Source: an uncultured Bacteroidia bacterium (GTDB lineage: Bacteria > Bacteroidota > Bacteroidia > NS11-12g > UBA955). Taken from it: a stretch of DNA of 45,616 nt. The stretch covers positions 1 through 45,616 of the forward strand of contig CALKCM010000018.1 in NCBI GenBank assembly GCA_938086785.1, read 5' to 3'. The translations under genes and the position numbers were made by a program. The notes under the pieces are model-generated. The model saw only the letters and a program-made list of their open reading frames with translations, ran no database searches and had not been told where the DNA came from. Below, in pieces: positions 1 through 8,862 of this stretch (position 1 is the stretch's first letter; the number at the start of each line of letters is the position of its first letter).

Positions 1-3000
1 CATCTCCGGTTTCTACGAGTGCCGAATCATTATCACCTACCATTAAGAAAGACATATTGCTATCTATACCGGTATGGGTATAATTGCGGCTCGTATAACT
101 CGTATCAGTTGCAAGGGTTAAAATAGACCCGCTCGTTTGAGCCTTCGAAATTTGTTGCTCAAGTCCATCTAAATCATCGCGGCCTAGGCCAAATACGCGG
201 TTATGGTAGGCGGCATTCTCGCTGTAATCCCAAAACAATACACTGTCATTGGCACTTACATAATCGCCTTCGGTATAGCCGCTACCTACATTTTCTCCCA
301 TACTGCCATTGCCATTTTGATCGGGCGATAGGGTGGTTCCGTATTTGAGAGACAGGTAGCCATTCATTTTTACCATTTCAAAGTTTGATAAGGGATTTGT
401 AAAGGTAATGATCTCCGCTATTTTGCCATTAAAGTGGGATCCACTGCTTAGGCCACCCAGGCTTTGGCTATCGGCTTTAAAGAAAGCTGCATTGTCCGAA
501 GCAATCAATCCTCCATTTGCATAGAGCTGACTGTAATTACTCCCCCCAGTATGCAATCGAAATCCAGTAAGCAATACGTCATTGGCAGCCACTTCATTGG
601 CAGCCGACGGATTTATTGATCCCATGGGTCCAAAAACAGTGTTCCCTGCCGCATTTGATCCAGTTAAATGGGCCTGAAAGCTGGGGTTTGAAGAAGATTT
701 AAAACTAAGTAAAGTATGGTCTTTACGCAGGTTCTCTTGGCTTACGATAAATGTGTTTAAAAGTGGAGTCTTGTCGTAAGTTGCATCCACGCGCATGGCA
801 GGATAGTCATTCCAGGTAATGGGGAATACCCGAATGTAACGGGCAAAAATGTCTTGGGTCAAAATATTATTAACTTCACTCGCTGAATTTATATTTCCGG
901 TAAAGGTATCGCCTATGGGGGTGTAGCTAACATTATCGTTAGAATAACTAAAGGTATAACTCGAAACCCAAAGGGCGGTGTCTGGTCTTCCTTTGGTCTG
1001 TATTCCCTTTACTCCCAATACATCGCCTAAATCTAGGGTGATGTATTCCGTTGATGATGCACTGGCAGGCATCCATGCAAAAGTGGAATTTCGCATAGAT
1101 TTATCAGCTTCGAAACCGGCTATTGCACTGCTGCTGCTGCGGCTGGCTCCAGGTATCTCATGCCTATGTGTAGTTGATGTAATATTGGCCCCTATTAGGT
1201 AATCATCGCTTCCATCAAACACGAGGCTGGTATTAAAGTTAATTAATTCGCTGGTGCTTAAAAGGGGTTGCTTGGCAGCATCTGTCTGCACAAAGCTGTT
1301 TCCCTCTCCACTGCCATCGAACCATAGGTTTGCATTGGCATCGTTGGGAGTGGGGTTGGCATGGGCTCTCAGCCAATAGTTAATGTTAGTTCCAACACCT
1401 GCCGGAGCACAGCCCAAGAGATCGCCCACGAAGGTAATTCCATTTGCTTCTAAGGTAGCGCGCTCTGACGATGCAGCGCAAAAGGTTAAGCCATGCGCAC
1501 CAATGGCCTCGTTGAGGACAAGGCCCTGGTTAAAAAAGCCAACGAGGGTAGCATCCCAGGTGGTTTGGCTGATTCCAGAATAGCTAAACATCTCCGTTCC
1601 ATCAGAAGTATTACTAATATCCCAAGTTCCCAGGTTTTGATTAAAGGAAGTAGCATTCTTGAACGTGCCCTGAAATGAAGTTGCATTTCCTACATCCCAA
1701 GAATCCAAGGCTTGATTAAAAGCAGTGGTATTTTCGAACATATAGTTAAAACGGGTTCCCTGGCTTACATCCCAAGAATTTATATTGCCGTTAAATGGGG
1801 TATATCTGAGCATACCGTAAAAATCTATTGGACTGCTGCTGTTGAGTGTCCATCCACTCAAATCTCCATTAAATGCATTAGCAGCGCTGAACATGAAGAC
1901 AAGGTTTGTTGCACTGCTTAGATCCCAATCTTTTAAGCTGTTATTATTAAAGGCATTGGTATTCCGGAACATGCTCTTAAATGTGGTTGCATTGCTCACA
2001 TCCCAGGTACTTAAATCTCCATTAAAGGAATTGGTCTTCCGGAACATGCCCTCAAATGTAATTGCACTGCTTAGATCCCATCCACTCAAATTACCATTAA
2101 AGGCATCAGCATCGAAGAACATCTCGGTAAATGTAGTTGCATTGCTTACATCCCATCCACTCAAATCTCCATTAAAGGCATCAGTACTATGGAACATGCC
2201 GGTAAAGTTGGTTGCATTGCTTACATCCCAGGCACTTAAATCTCCATTAAAGGCATCAGCATCCAGGAACATATATGTTAGATCTGTTACACTACTTAGT
2301 TTCCAGTTTGTTAGGTTTTGATTAAAGGCATCCGCATTATTAAACATGTACTGAAATAGGGTTGCATTGCTTACATCCCAAGAATCTAAAGGTTGATTAA
2401 AGGAAGTAGCATTCTTGAACATGCTCAGAAATTGAGTTGCGTTGCTTACATCCCAAGAATCCAAGGCTTGATTAAAAGCAGTGGCATTTTCGAACATATA
2501 GTTAAAACGGGTTCCCTGGCTTACATCCCAAGAATTTATATTGCCGTTAAATGGGGTATATCTGAGCATACCGTAAAAATCTATTGGACTACTGCTGTTG
2601 AGTGTCCATCCACTCAAATCTCCATTAAATGCACCAGCATGGTAGAACATCGAGGCAAGGCTTGTTGCACTGCTTAGATCCCAATCTTTCAAGCTGTTAT
2701 TATTAAAGGCATCGGCATTCTGGAACATACTCTGAAAGGTTGTTCCACTGCTTACATCCCAGCCACTCAAATCTCCATTAAATAGCAAAGCGTTCCAAAA
2801 CGCACCATTAAAATCAGTAACTGCAGACACATCGGCTGCATCGGTAGCGGTGCAGGTGAGGTTGCGGCAAGTTTTAAATGCATTGGCCATGGTGGTCCAG
2901 CTCATGCTGCTTCCCCATTGGCTTATATCTGTTATCTTAAGTTGATCGTTTCCCCCATTAAAAATAAGGGCCTCAAAATTGCTTCCATTGGTGCCGTTGC

Positions 3001-3265
3001 GCACAGCAACTTGTATGCTGCCCGCAGCATAGCCATGGGTGGTTACATCTACGGTAATGGTTCCGGTTTGGTCAATTAGCTCATAAGAACCGTCATTGCC
3101 AATATCTACATCGTAGGTTCCTTGGATGGGAAGTATAAATGAACTGTCATTGCTGCTTCCGGGGTTATCGGTTTGAAATGTTAAAATCATCTCTGTTTGC
3201 GCTTCGGCTCTTTGTGAAAAAAGAAAAAGGGCAAACAATAGGATTAGTGTTCCTTTGTTTTTCAT
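1..3265 (-). CDS. BspA-like secreted surface protein, partial (3' end outside window)
   Basis: The reading frame is open from the ATG at 3265 to the window edge (1088 codons, no stop). The N-terminus is a clear signal peptide ending AEA-QT. Residues ~143-565 hold about 17 copies of a ~25-residue repeat of the form MF..a.aFNgdLsgWDVSnaT, the BspA-like / DUF285 surface repeat. A LamG-like segment follows (VFDGSDDYL near residue 685), interrupted by a discoidin (F5/8 type C) domain at ~700-830 (IQTKGR, ARYIRVFPITW). The last ~130 residues (YLSLKYGTTL, VFGLGRDD) match the DUF8202-type module seen in large Bacteroidota cell-surface proteins. Such proteins are usually exported by type IX secretion with a C-terminal sorting domain, which would lie outside the window. 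An adhesive or ligand-binding role is inferred. It is alone in its transcription unit. Confidence 0.9.
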   Translation of the reverse strand, partial: MKNKGTLILLFALFLFSQRAEAQTEMILTFQTDNPGSSNDSSFILPIQGTYDVDIGNDGSYELIDQTGTITVDVTTHGYAAGSIQVAVRNGTNGSNFEALIFNGGNDQLKITDISQWGSSMSWTTMANAFKTCRNLTCTATDAADVSAVTDFNGAFWNALLFNGDLSGWDVSSGTTFQSMFQNADAFNNNSLKDWDLSSATSLASMFYHAGAFNGDLSGWTLNSSSPIDFYGMLRYTPFNGNINSWDVSQGTRFNYMFENATAFNQALDSWDVSNATQFLSMFKNATSFNQPLDSWDVSNATLFQYMFNNADAFNQNLTNWKLSSVTDLTYMFLDADAFNGDLSAWDVSNATNFTGMFHSTDAFNGDLSGWDVSNATTFTEMFFDADAFNGNLSGWDLSSAITFEGMFRKTNSFNGDLSTWDVSNATTFKSMFRNTNAFNNNSLKDWDLSSATNLVFMFSAANAFNGDLSGWTLNSSSPIDFYGMLRYTPFNGNINSWDVSQGTRFNYMFENTTAFNQALDSWDVGNATSFQGTFKNATSFNQNLGTWDISNTSDGTEMFSYSGISQTTWDATLVGFFNQGLVLNEAIGAHGLTFCAASSERATLEANGITFVGDLLGCAPAGVGTNINYWLRAHANPTPNDANANLWFDGSGEGNSFVQTDAAKQPLLSTSELINFNTSLVFDGSDDYLIGANITSTTHRHEIPGASRSSSSAIAGFEADKSMRNSTFAWMPASASSTEYITLDLGDVLGVKGIQTKGRPDTALWVSSYTFSYSNDNVSYTPIGDTFTGNINSASEVNNILTQDIFARYIRVFPITWNDYPAMRVDATYDKTPLLNTFIVSQENLRKDHTLLSFKSSSNPSFQAHLTGSNAAGNTVFGPMGSINPSAANEVAANDVLLTGFRLHTGGSNYSQLYANGGLIASDNAAFFKADSQSLGGLSSGSHFNGKIAEIITFTNPLSNFEMVKMNGYLSLKYGTTLSPDQNGNGSMGENVGSGYTEGDYVSANDSVLFWDYSENAAYHNRVFGLGRDDLDGLEQQISKAQTSGSILTLATDTSYTSRNYTHTGIDSNMSFLMVGDNDSALVETGD
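1691..1990 (-). repeat. Copy 1 of a ~300-bp internal duplication
   Basis: The first ~187 bases match 2447-2633 with only two differences that I can count. Similarity decays over the next ~110 bases. The offset is 756 bp (252 codons), so the frame is kept. It covers about four repeat units of the surface protein. Confidence 0.85.
2447..2746 (-). repeat. Copy 2 of the ~300-bp internal duplication
   Basis: Partner of 1691-1990. The near-identity of the first ~187 bases, against the diverged neighbouring units, indicates a recent duplication or gene conversion inside the array. Confidence 0.85.
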
Positions 3266-3828
3266 AAGTATCTATTTTTTGTTTTGTACTGGTATCTATA
3301 ATTTTTTTGTAGTTGGAATTCATTTAATGTTTCATCAATAGTCGTGCCAAAAAAACAATGTGTTTTTTATTTTCAGTTTAAAAAACAATAAATCAATGGG
3401 TTAACTCTGTGTGCTGCTTTTCTACATTTGGTATCTAAGGTTTAATGGCTTGCTTATTTTAGGTTTATCTCTCTGTGTTTCTTGCTTGTAAAAGCGTCTT
3501 TCGTTTTCATCTATTTTTTTATTTAAGGTCTCTTTACAGAAAGAATCTACTCCGCTCTTGTCAAAAAATAACTGTTGTTTTGCATCGGTGCGCTGCACTG
3601 AAACAGAATTTCTTTAGGTCTCATGGCAGGCGTAAGATGTTTTTATTGACGTAGTTGGAGTAAAAACAGGATTGTTCTCCTGGTTTAAGAGCAGAAAAAT
3701 CTTGCTACAAAGCAAAGATGACTTTTTTATCTAAAAAATAGAAAAAAATCATTCATTATGTAGTTAAATTACTATACTCTCACTCAATTTCTTGCATGAA
3801 GGTTTTCATGCGAGACGCTTTTTTGGTA
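3266..3828. other. Intergenic region, 563 bp, no gene recognised
   Basis: AT-rich and without a convincing ORF. A plus-strand TAcaTTTG (3423-3430) matches the phylum -7 box but has no TTG at the right spacing and no gene behind it. No good promoter was found for the minus-strand surface-protein gene. A hairpin at 3791-3814 lies just after the TauE-like gene. Confidence 0.6.
3791..3814. terminator. Hairpin downstream of the TauE/SafE gene
   Basis: GCATGAA/TTCATGC with a ggtt loop, extendable to 10 pairs with one wobble. On the plus strand a T6 run starts 5 bases later. On the minus strand, where the gene lies, there is no U tract, so it is a weak terminator candidate. Confidence 0.35.
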
Positions 3829-4599
3829 CTATTGAATAAGACCTGTTGCCATGGCAAGTCCCATGGCTATTAAAGAAACCATAACAGTGATATGAAGCAT
3901 TTTATAATTGATTTTTTTGAGCAATTTTCGGCCTAAAAAGGTGCCTAAAACGGCACCTGTAATTCCGTAAAGAATAATAGGAGTATTTGCCGAGGCCCAA
4001 AAGCTTCCCTTGCCTATATATACAGATATGCGCATAACATCTACTGCAAGGGCAATGGCAGCTCCGGTGGCTACAAATGCATTTTTATCTTTAATTAAGG
4101 GGCTTAAAAACAAAGAGCGCAGTGCTCCTTGATGGCCGCTAAGGCCGCCAAAAAATCCGCTTAGCCCACCTCCTATATATTGCCCTGCGCTTGGCGTAGT
4201 ATTTAGATTATTGGGTTTTAGATTTTCAAACAATGCAAAAACCATGAGTAATCCACCAATTAGGAGGTTCATCCAGGTAACCTTGGGTGTGTGGCTAAAC
4301 CAAGTAGCGGTGTATGCGGTTCCAAGCTGGCTGGCATAGCTTATGCACTGTGCACCAATAAATGCACCTATTAGTGCAATGGCTCCAAATCGCAAAGCAA
4401 TGGGCATATTTATGTACTTGCGAATGAGGGTAAACTTAAACCCGTTGTTTATAAAATGTATGATGGCCGTGCATAAAACGGCGGTTCCTGGAGGCAAAAA
4501 AATGAGCATGACGGGCAGCAGAACCGTTCCCAGTCCAAAGCCGGAGAAGAAGGTTAGTAATGCCCCTAAAAAAGCAACAAGGAGTACGAGCCATTCCAT
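3829..4599 (-). CDS. TauE/SafE family sulfite/organosulfonate exporter-like membrane protein
   Basis: 256 residues, almost entirely hydrophobic, with about eight predicted membrane segments. The N-terminal FSGFGLGTVLLPVM and the following HFINNGFKF are typical of the TauE/SafE (DUF81) permease family, which moves sulfite, sulfoacetate or similar anions. The second half repeats the glycine-rich pattern (GGGLSGFFGGLSGHQGALRS). The ATG overlaps the aroC stop codon by one base (TAATG), so translation is probably coupled to aroC. The substrate cannot be told from sequence. Confidence 0.85.
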   Translation of the reverse strand: MEWLVLLVAFLGALLTFFSGFGLGTVLLPVMLIFLPPGTAVLCTAIIHFINNGFKFTLIRKYINMPIALRFGAIALIGAFIGAQCISYASQLGTAYTATWFSHTPKVTWMNLLIGGLLMVFALFENLKPNNLNTTPSAGQYIGGGLSGFFGGLSGHQGALRSLFLSPLIKDKNAFVATGAAIALAVDVMRISVYIGKGSFWASANTPIILYGITGAVLGTFLGRKLLKKINYKMLHITVMVSLIAMGLAMATGLIQ

Positions 4600-5666
4600 T
4601 AGTTGGTTTTACTTTCCAGGTAAAGATCCAAAATAAGCGAAGCGCACATGGTTTCTACAATGGGTATGGCACGCGGCAGAACACAGGGGTCATGTCTCCC
4701 ATTTATTTCTAGCGAAATGGGATTAAAATCAGAATCAAAGGCCGTTTGGGCCTTTGCTATGGAACTGGGTGCTTTAAAACCCAGTGTAAAAGCAATGGTT
4801 TCGCCGGTGCTTATGCCTCCCAACAGGCCGTTGTTTTTATTTTCTTTGGTATTCCAATATCCTGCATTACCGGGTTCATCGCTTAATTCTGAACCCGTTT
4901 TAAGGAGGTTTTTTGCATGGCCTATATCTATGCTTTTTACGGCATTTATGCTCATCATATACTGCGCTAAGAGGGCATTAAATTTTCCAAAAACGGGTTC
5001 GCCTAAACCGGCGGGAACGTTTTTTATGATGCAGTTTATGGTGCCGCCAATGCTGTCTCCATGGGCTTTTAACTGTTCTATATACTGCTGCATCTCTTCT
5101 GCAGTTTCTGCATGGGGGCAGCGCACCGCATGGGCATCTACTTGTTCTTTAGTTGGTGCTGTAAGGGGAGGGCAGCTTATGGCTCCTACGCTTTGGGTGT
5201 AGGCTATAATTTCTATGCCTAGCTGTTCTTTTAAGTAGCTCTCGGCCATGGCGCCAGCGGCTACCCAGCCGGCGGTTACTCTTGCACTGCTTCGGCCACC
5301 GCCTCTATAATCTCTATTTTTATACTTGGCTTGGTAGGTATAGTCTGCATGTCCCGGTCTAAAAATATCTTTTAGTTGGGAGTAATCCTTACTTCGAGCA
5401 TCGGTATTGGGAATGAGAAATGTGATGGGCGCACCGGTAGACTTTCCTTCAAACACTCCAGAAACCAGGCTAAAGTCATCGGTTTCGTCCCTATCTGTGC
5501 TTAAACTGCTTTGTCCGGGCCTGCGGCGGTTCATTTGATAACGAATGTGATCCAAATCAATGGTTGCATTGCTTGGGAACCCATCTGCAACAGATCCTAC
5601 CATGGGGCCATGGCTCTCGCCAAAGGAGGTGATGCTAAATTGTTTGCCTATGGAATTGCGCGCCAT
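4599..5666 (-). CDS. aroC: Chorismate synthase
   Basis: 355 residues. It converts 5-enolpyruvylshikimate-3-phosphate to chorismate with reduced FMN, the last step of the shikimate pathway. Family motifs are present in order: GESHGPMVGSVADGFP near the N-terminus, RRRPGQSSLSTDRDE, RPGHADYTY with YRGGGRSSARVTAGWVAAGA, GGISTGETI, and RHDPCVLPRAIPIVE near the C-terminus. The start at 5666 (MARNSIGKQF) agrees with the family. A longer frame to 5693 would run through the -7 promoter box. aroB and aroA lie just upstream, but aroC appears to have its own promoter. The tauE-like gene is coupled downstream. Confidence 0.97.
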   Translation of the reverse strand: MARNSIGKQFSITSFGESHGPMVGSVADGFPSNATIDLDHIRYQMNRRRPGQSSLSTDRDETDDFSLVSGVFEGKSTGAPITFLIPNTDARSKDYSQLKDIFRPGHADYTYQAKYKNRDYRGGGRSSARVTAGWVAAGAMAESYLKEQLGIEIIAYTQSVGAISCPPLTAPTKEQVDAHAVRCPHAETAEEMQQYIEQLKAHGDSIGGTINCIIKNVPAGLGEPVFGKFNALLAQYMMSINAVKSIDIGHAKNLLKTGSELSDEPGNAGYWNTKENKNNGLLGGISTGETIAFTLGFKAPSSIAKAQTAFDSDFNPISLEINGRHDPCVLPRAIPIVETMCASLILDLYLESKTN

Positions 5667-5670
5667 AGCG

Positions 5671-5678
5671 CAAAAGTA
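5671..5678 (-). promoter_or_regulatory. -7 promoter box (TActTTTG) for aroC
   Basis: Exact match to TAnnTTTG, ending 4 bases before the aroC ATG. No TTG was found 19-21 bases upstream, so only the -7 half is supported. The short distance implies a leaderless mRNA. Confidence 0.55.
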
Positions 5679-5773
5679 AAGTGTAAAAAGCAATCGCTGT
5701 GCATTGCTGGCGTTTTTTAAGGAGTCCTTTGTTTTTGTTCAGAAAAAAATGGACAAATCTTAAATGCCCATTC

Positions 5774-6949
5774 CTAAATACTATTTTTTACTGTCTCAAA
5801 CTCGGCCCAATAGCTGGGAAACGATTTGGAGACGCAGGCTCTATTGTCGCAAGTAAAGGCTTGGTCTAAGCCAAACAGGCTCATGGCCATTACAATGCGG
5901 TGATCCTGAAAGCTACCTATATTAAGGTGTGGGGCTTTCTTTAAAGCGCCTTTCAAAACCAAGTTGTTCTTATCTTCTTGCAGTTGGTAGCCCAGTTGAA
6001 TTAAGTTTTCATGCATGGCCTGTATGCGGTTGCTTTCTTTATATTTTAAATTTTCGTACCCGGTAAGCACTAAACCTGTTCCAAGAAAAGCGCAGGCCGC
6101 AATAAGAGCAGGAGCCAAATCTATACAGGATTTTATATCTAGCTTTATCTTTGGTTGCTCTTGGGGTATATAGCAAAAAAACAGGGCATCTTCTTCCCAG
6201 GTAAAGTCCATTCCTAGCTTCTTGTAAAGGGCTATGGCCGCTTTATCTGCCTGAATAGATTGGGGGTTTAACCCACTTACGCCAAAGGTTTTATGGGGTC
6301 TAGCCAATGCCAGGTTTAGTAAAAAGACGAGGGAGCTGAAGTCTTTTTCAATAGGCTCTTTTGGAACCCTCATATTTTCTTGATTCCAAAGCTCATAGGT
6401 GCTGGATTTGTAGGCCGTTTGTATGCCCGCAGCATCTATGGCTCTCAGGGTTTGTTTTACATAATTTCCCTGGGTTTCTGCTTTGCTATAAACGCGTACT
6501 TTTTGGTTTTGGGTGCATGCCAATAGCAATAGAGCACTGGTAAATTGACTGCTTTTAGAATCGTCTATAGTGCAAGATGTAAAGGGGTTGCAGGGCTTTA
6601 TAACGGTAAAAGGCAGCGAATAATCTTTGTGATGATAGGAGAAGCGAGCCCCTAAATGCTCTAAGGTCTGGAGCAGTGGTTTTAAGGGTCGTTTCATAAG
6701 TTCTTTATTGCCGGTTAACATGGTTCCAGGTGCTTGACTTAATAGCGCAGTGCTCAGCCTCAAGGGAGTTCCAGCATCCTTAAAATCGATGGTCTTGCCT
6801 CCAAATAAAGCATTATGCATAATTTTAATATCATCGGGCCATTGCGGATTAAGATGTATTTCTGATTTTAAAATAAAATGCATGGCTAAATGACGAATCA
6901 TTTGGCTTTTATTTATTGGAATGTGAAGCTTATGAACGGTATTTGGCAT
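5774..6949 (-). CDS. aroA: 3-phosphoshikimate 1-carboxyvinyltransferase (EPSP synthase)
   Basis: 391 residues, a divergent Bacteroidota-type EPSP synthase. It joins shikimate-3-phosphate and phosphoenolpyruvate. The N-terminal INKSQMIR corresponds to the family SKS..NR motif (K, S and R kept). DAGTPLRLSTALL matches the NAGTaxRfLtaL region, and LTGNKELMKRPLKPLL the LTGdxxmrxRPi region. YKESNRI, DHRIVMAM and KSFPSYW match KESDRi, DHRiaMa and KSFPxfw. The N-terminus is short relative to other families. The start overlaps the end of aroB by 20 bp, as expected within one operon. It is the last gene of the bamD-rpoZ-coaBC-DUF4835-aroB-aroA run. Confidence 0.92.
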   Translation of the reverse strand: MPNTVHKLHIPINKSQMIRHLAMHFILKSEIHLNPQWPDDIKIMHNALFGGKTIDFKDAGTPLRLSTALLSQAPGTMLTGNKELMKRPLKPLLQTLEHLGARFSYHHKDYSLPFTVIKPCNPFTSCTIDDSKSSQFTSALLLLACTQNQKVRVYSKAETQGNYVKQTLRAIDAAGIQTAYKSSTYELWNQENMRVPKEPIEKDFSSLVFLLNLALARPHKTFGVSGLNPQSIQADKAAIALYKKLGMDFTWEEDALFFCYIPQEQPKIKLDIKSCIDLAPALIAACAFLGTGLVLTGYENLKYKESNRIQAMHENLIQLGYQLQEDKNNLVLKGALKKAPHLNIGSFQDHRIVMAMSLFGLDQAFTCDNRACVSKSFPSYWAEFETVKNSI

Positions 6950-7958
6950 AAAGTTCTATGGCTTGGGCCACTTGCAGGGCACTTACCTCGCAGTTTTGTT
7001 GAACATTCCCTATTCCCATGGGAAGGGTAAAGAGCATTTGATCGGTATTTTTCTTATCGTTGGATAGTTTCTGTAAAATAGCATCGTCAGAAAAGGGAAT
7101 GTCAATCCAATCGTAGTGAGTGGAAATAAGCCGGAGGATGGTATTTAAATCTTCATCATTCAAATCAAAATGGGCATGGGCAATAAAAGACTCCAATACA
7201 ATGCCAGTAATAACAGCCTGTCCATGGCTTATGGGCGTTGCTTTTTCTAAATACAAGGACTCAATGGCATGGCCTATGCTATGTCCCAAATTCAGTTTTT
7301 TGCGTTCGTTGGATTCTTTAAAATCGGCTTCTACAATGGCTAATTTTACCTGAATAAGCGTTTCGATAAAGTCAGGGGTAAAGGATGATGCATTTATGGT
7401 AGTCCTATTTTCAATGGTTTTCCAAAGGCTTTTTCCCTCTATAATCCCGTGCTTTACTGCCTCGGCAAAGCCACTGTATAACTCTGCTTTGCTTAGGGTG
7501 TTTAGGAAAGGCACATGAATATAAATGTTTTTTGGGTTTGTAAAAGTACCTACACTGTTTTTCACTCCTCCCAGGTTTATTCCTGTTTTGCCTCCATGAG
7601 CCGCATCTACCATGGCCATTAAACTGGTGGGTATATAGGAGCAGTTTGTGCCGCGCTTGTAGGTGCTGGCTGCAAACCCGCAAAGGTCACTTATGACTCC
7701 GCCACCCAGTGCAATAATTAAATCGTTTCGTCCCAGGTTTAGTTCCAAAGCCCGGTTCCAAATGGCTTGAGCATTTTCTAAATTTTTATTTTTGTCTCCC
7801 GCAGCAATAAGCATCAATTGGTGCTTTGGAAGAAATGCCTGTATGAGAGGGTAGCAGTGCTTTTTAACATTTTCATCCGTTACCAAAAGCAATTTGGCCT
7901 GTTTCTCAAAACCAATGGAACTGAATTCTTTAGCTTTTTCGAGAAATAAATGAGTCAT
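6930..7958 (-). CDS. aroB: 3-dehydroquinate synthase
   Basis: 342 residues. It cyclises DAHP to 3-dehydroquinate, the second shikimate step, using NAD and a divalent metal. GGGVISDLCGFAASTYKRG, PTSLMAMVDAAHGGKTGINLGGVKNSVG and GFAEAVKHGII are the family's NAD- and substrate-binding motifs. Metal ligands are visible as E in GFAEAVKH, H in LNLGHSIGHAIE, and H in HGQAV. The ATG is one base after the stop of the DUF4835 gene, and the 3' end overlaps aroA. Confidence 0.96.
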   Translation of the reverse strand: MTHLFLEKAKEFSSIGFEKQAKLLLVTDENVKKHCYPLIQAFLPKHQLMLIAAGDKNKNLENAQAIWNRALELNLGRNDLIIALGGGVISDLCGFAASTYKRGTNCSYIPTSLMAMVDAAHGGKTGINLGGVKNSVGTFTNPKNIYIHVPFLNTLSKAELYSGFAEAVKHGIIEGKSLWKTIENRTTINASSFTPDFIETLIQVKLAIVEADFKESNERKKLNLGHSIGHAIESLYLEKATPISHGQAVITGIVLESFIAHAHFDLNDEDLNTILRLISTHYDWIDIPFSDDAILQKLSNDKKNTDQMLFTLPMGIGNVQQNCEVSALQVAQAIELYAKYRS

Positions 7959-7959
7959 G

Positions 7960-8862
7960 TTACGATTTTATTTTTTCGTATCTATTGCCATTGCTGGGAT
8001 CTAATTTAGACAAGAGCGCAATAATTTCTTTTTGTTCCGTCTTGGAAGCTCCCTTATAAATTTCAACCAATTCGCCCCATTTTGCGCTAAAAAAGGTTTT
8101 TTGCAGCATGTTGTTTGGAACCAATTTATTTAGTTCTAGGAGACCTTTGATGGCCTCTGTAATCATTTTTCTGGCTTTCGTGGCATTTTCAAACATCTGG
8201 TCCAAGCCCATGCGGTGGTACTTGTATGTTGCTTCGCGTATGGCTTTAAAACGAGCATTGTTTAAATTATCTGCGAGGTAATATTTATTTCTTCCGCCGC
8301 GGCCATCGCTTTGCGACCAACCGGCTTTGCCCGACATCATATTTACGATGCTTTGGGCCTTTTTAAAGTTTTTATCGCCTCCCATTTTGCTGTAGCTGTC
8401 TTCGTCAAAACCCAGTGCAATGTGAATGTAAAAAGCCAGTAGAGTGGTTAAATCACTCACGTTTTGATTTTCTTGATACAGCAGACTTTCCATATCGCTG
8501 TATCTAAAATTAACATCATCATCGGCAAAGTTAAAGGTGGGTGATTTGTAGTTGGAGAATAAGATGGGCCTAGAAACTTGCATTTGAAGGTTTCCGCTAA
8601 AGTCTGTTACGTTTCGTATACTTTTAATCTCAAAAAAAAGAGATATTTCTACACGCTCCGCTGGCTTTACGGACTCTTCGGTCCATTTTCTATTGTTTAT
8701 GAACTGCTGTATGGATGTTTGCAGATTGGTTAAAATTTGCTTATCTGTGGCCTGCAGAGAGGGCGCAACTACCTGAATGCTGGCGTTTATGTCTTGCGCT
8801 TTTATCTGAATCGTTTCACCAAGAAGGAGGCATGCGAAAAGAAGTTTAAGAATGGTTTTCAT
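7960..8862 (-). CDS. DUF4835 family exported protein (PorD-like)
   Basis: 300 residues from the ATG at 8862, which begins a good signal peptide (MKTILKLLFACLLLGETIQ, cleavage near IKA-QD). A start 36 bases further up would add a non-signal leader. The protein fits DUF4835, a Bacteroidota-specific family usually found between coaBC and recN; some databases link it to type IX secretion under the name PorD, which I cannot verify here. Visible blocks include a central GFDEDSYSKMGGDKNFKKAQ and ADNLNNARFKAIREATYKYHR. It overlaps the coaBC end by 17 bp and is followed one base later by aroB instead of recN. A periplasmic or outer-membrane-associated role is inferred. Confidence 0.8.
   Translation of the reverse strand: MKTILKLLFACLLLGETIQIKAQDINASIQVVAPSLQATDKQILTNLQTSIQQFINNRKWTEESVKPAERVEISLFFEIKSIRNVTDFSGNLQMQVSRPILFSNYKSPTFNFADDDVNFRYSDMESLLYQENQNVSDLTTLLAFYIHIALGFDEDSYSKMGGDKNFKKAQSIVNMMSGKAGWSQSDGRGGRNKYYLADNLNNARFKAIREATYKYHRMGLDQMFENATKARKMITEAIKGLLELNKLVPNNMLQKTFFSAKWGELVEIYKGASKTEQKEIIALLSKLDPSNGNRYEKIKS

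Larger units (their letters stand above)
1570..2835 (-). repeat. Array of about 17 BspA/DUF285-type repeats within the surface protein gene
   Basis: Units of 72-78 bp recur across this stretch. On the plus strand each shows a tacatccca-type block (WDVS), a ccattaaa block (FNG) and a gaacat block (MF). The units are protein-coding repeats in one frame, not a DNA-level satellite. Confidence 0.9.

Noticed and set aside
1842..2321. Plus-strand open frame of 159 codons with repeated SPLKAS-like units
   Set aside because: It is the antisense of the BspA-type repeat array; its periodicity comes from the real minus-strand gene.
1570..2835. Possible CRISPR-like or satellite repeat array
   Set aside because: Units are contiguous, variable and in one coding frame; there are no unique spacers.
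3423..3824. Plus-strand small RNA from TAcaTTTG to the hairpin at 3791
   Set aside because: No -33 element at the right spacing and the hairpin lacks an adjacent U tract; support is too thin.
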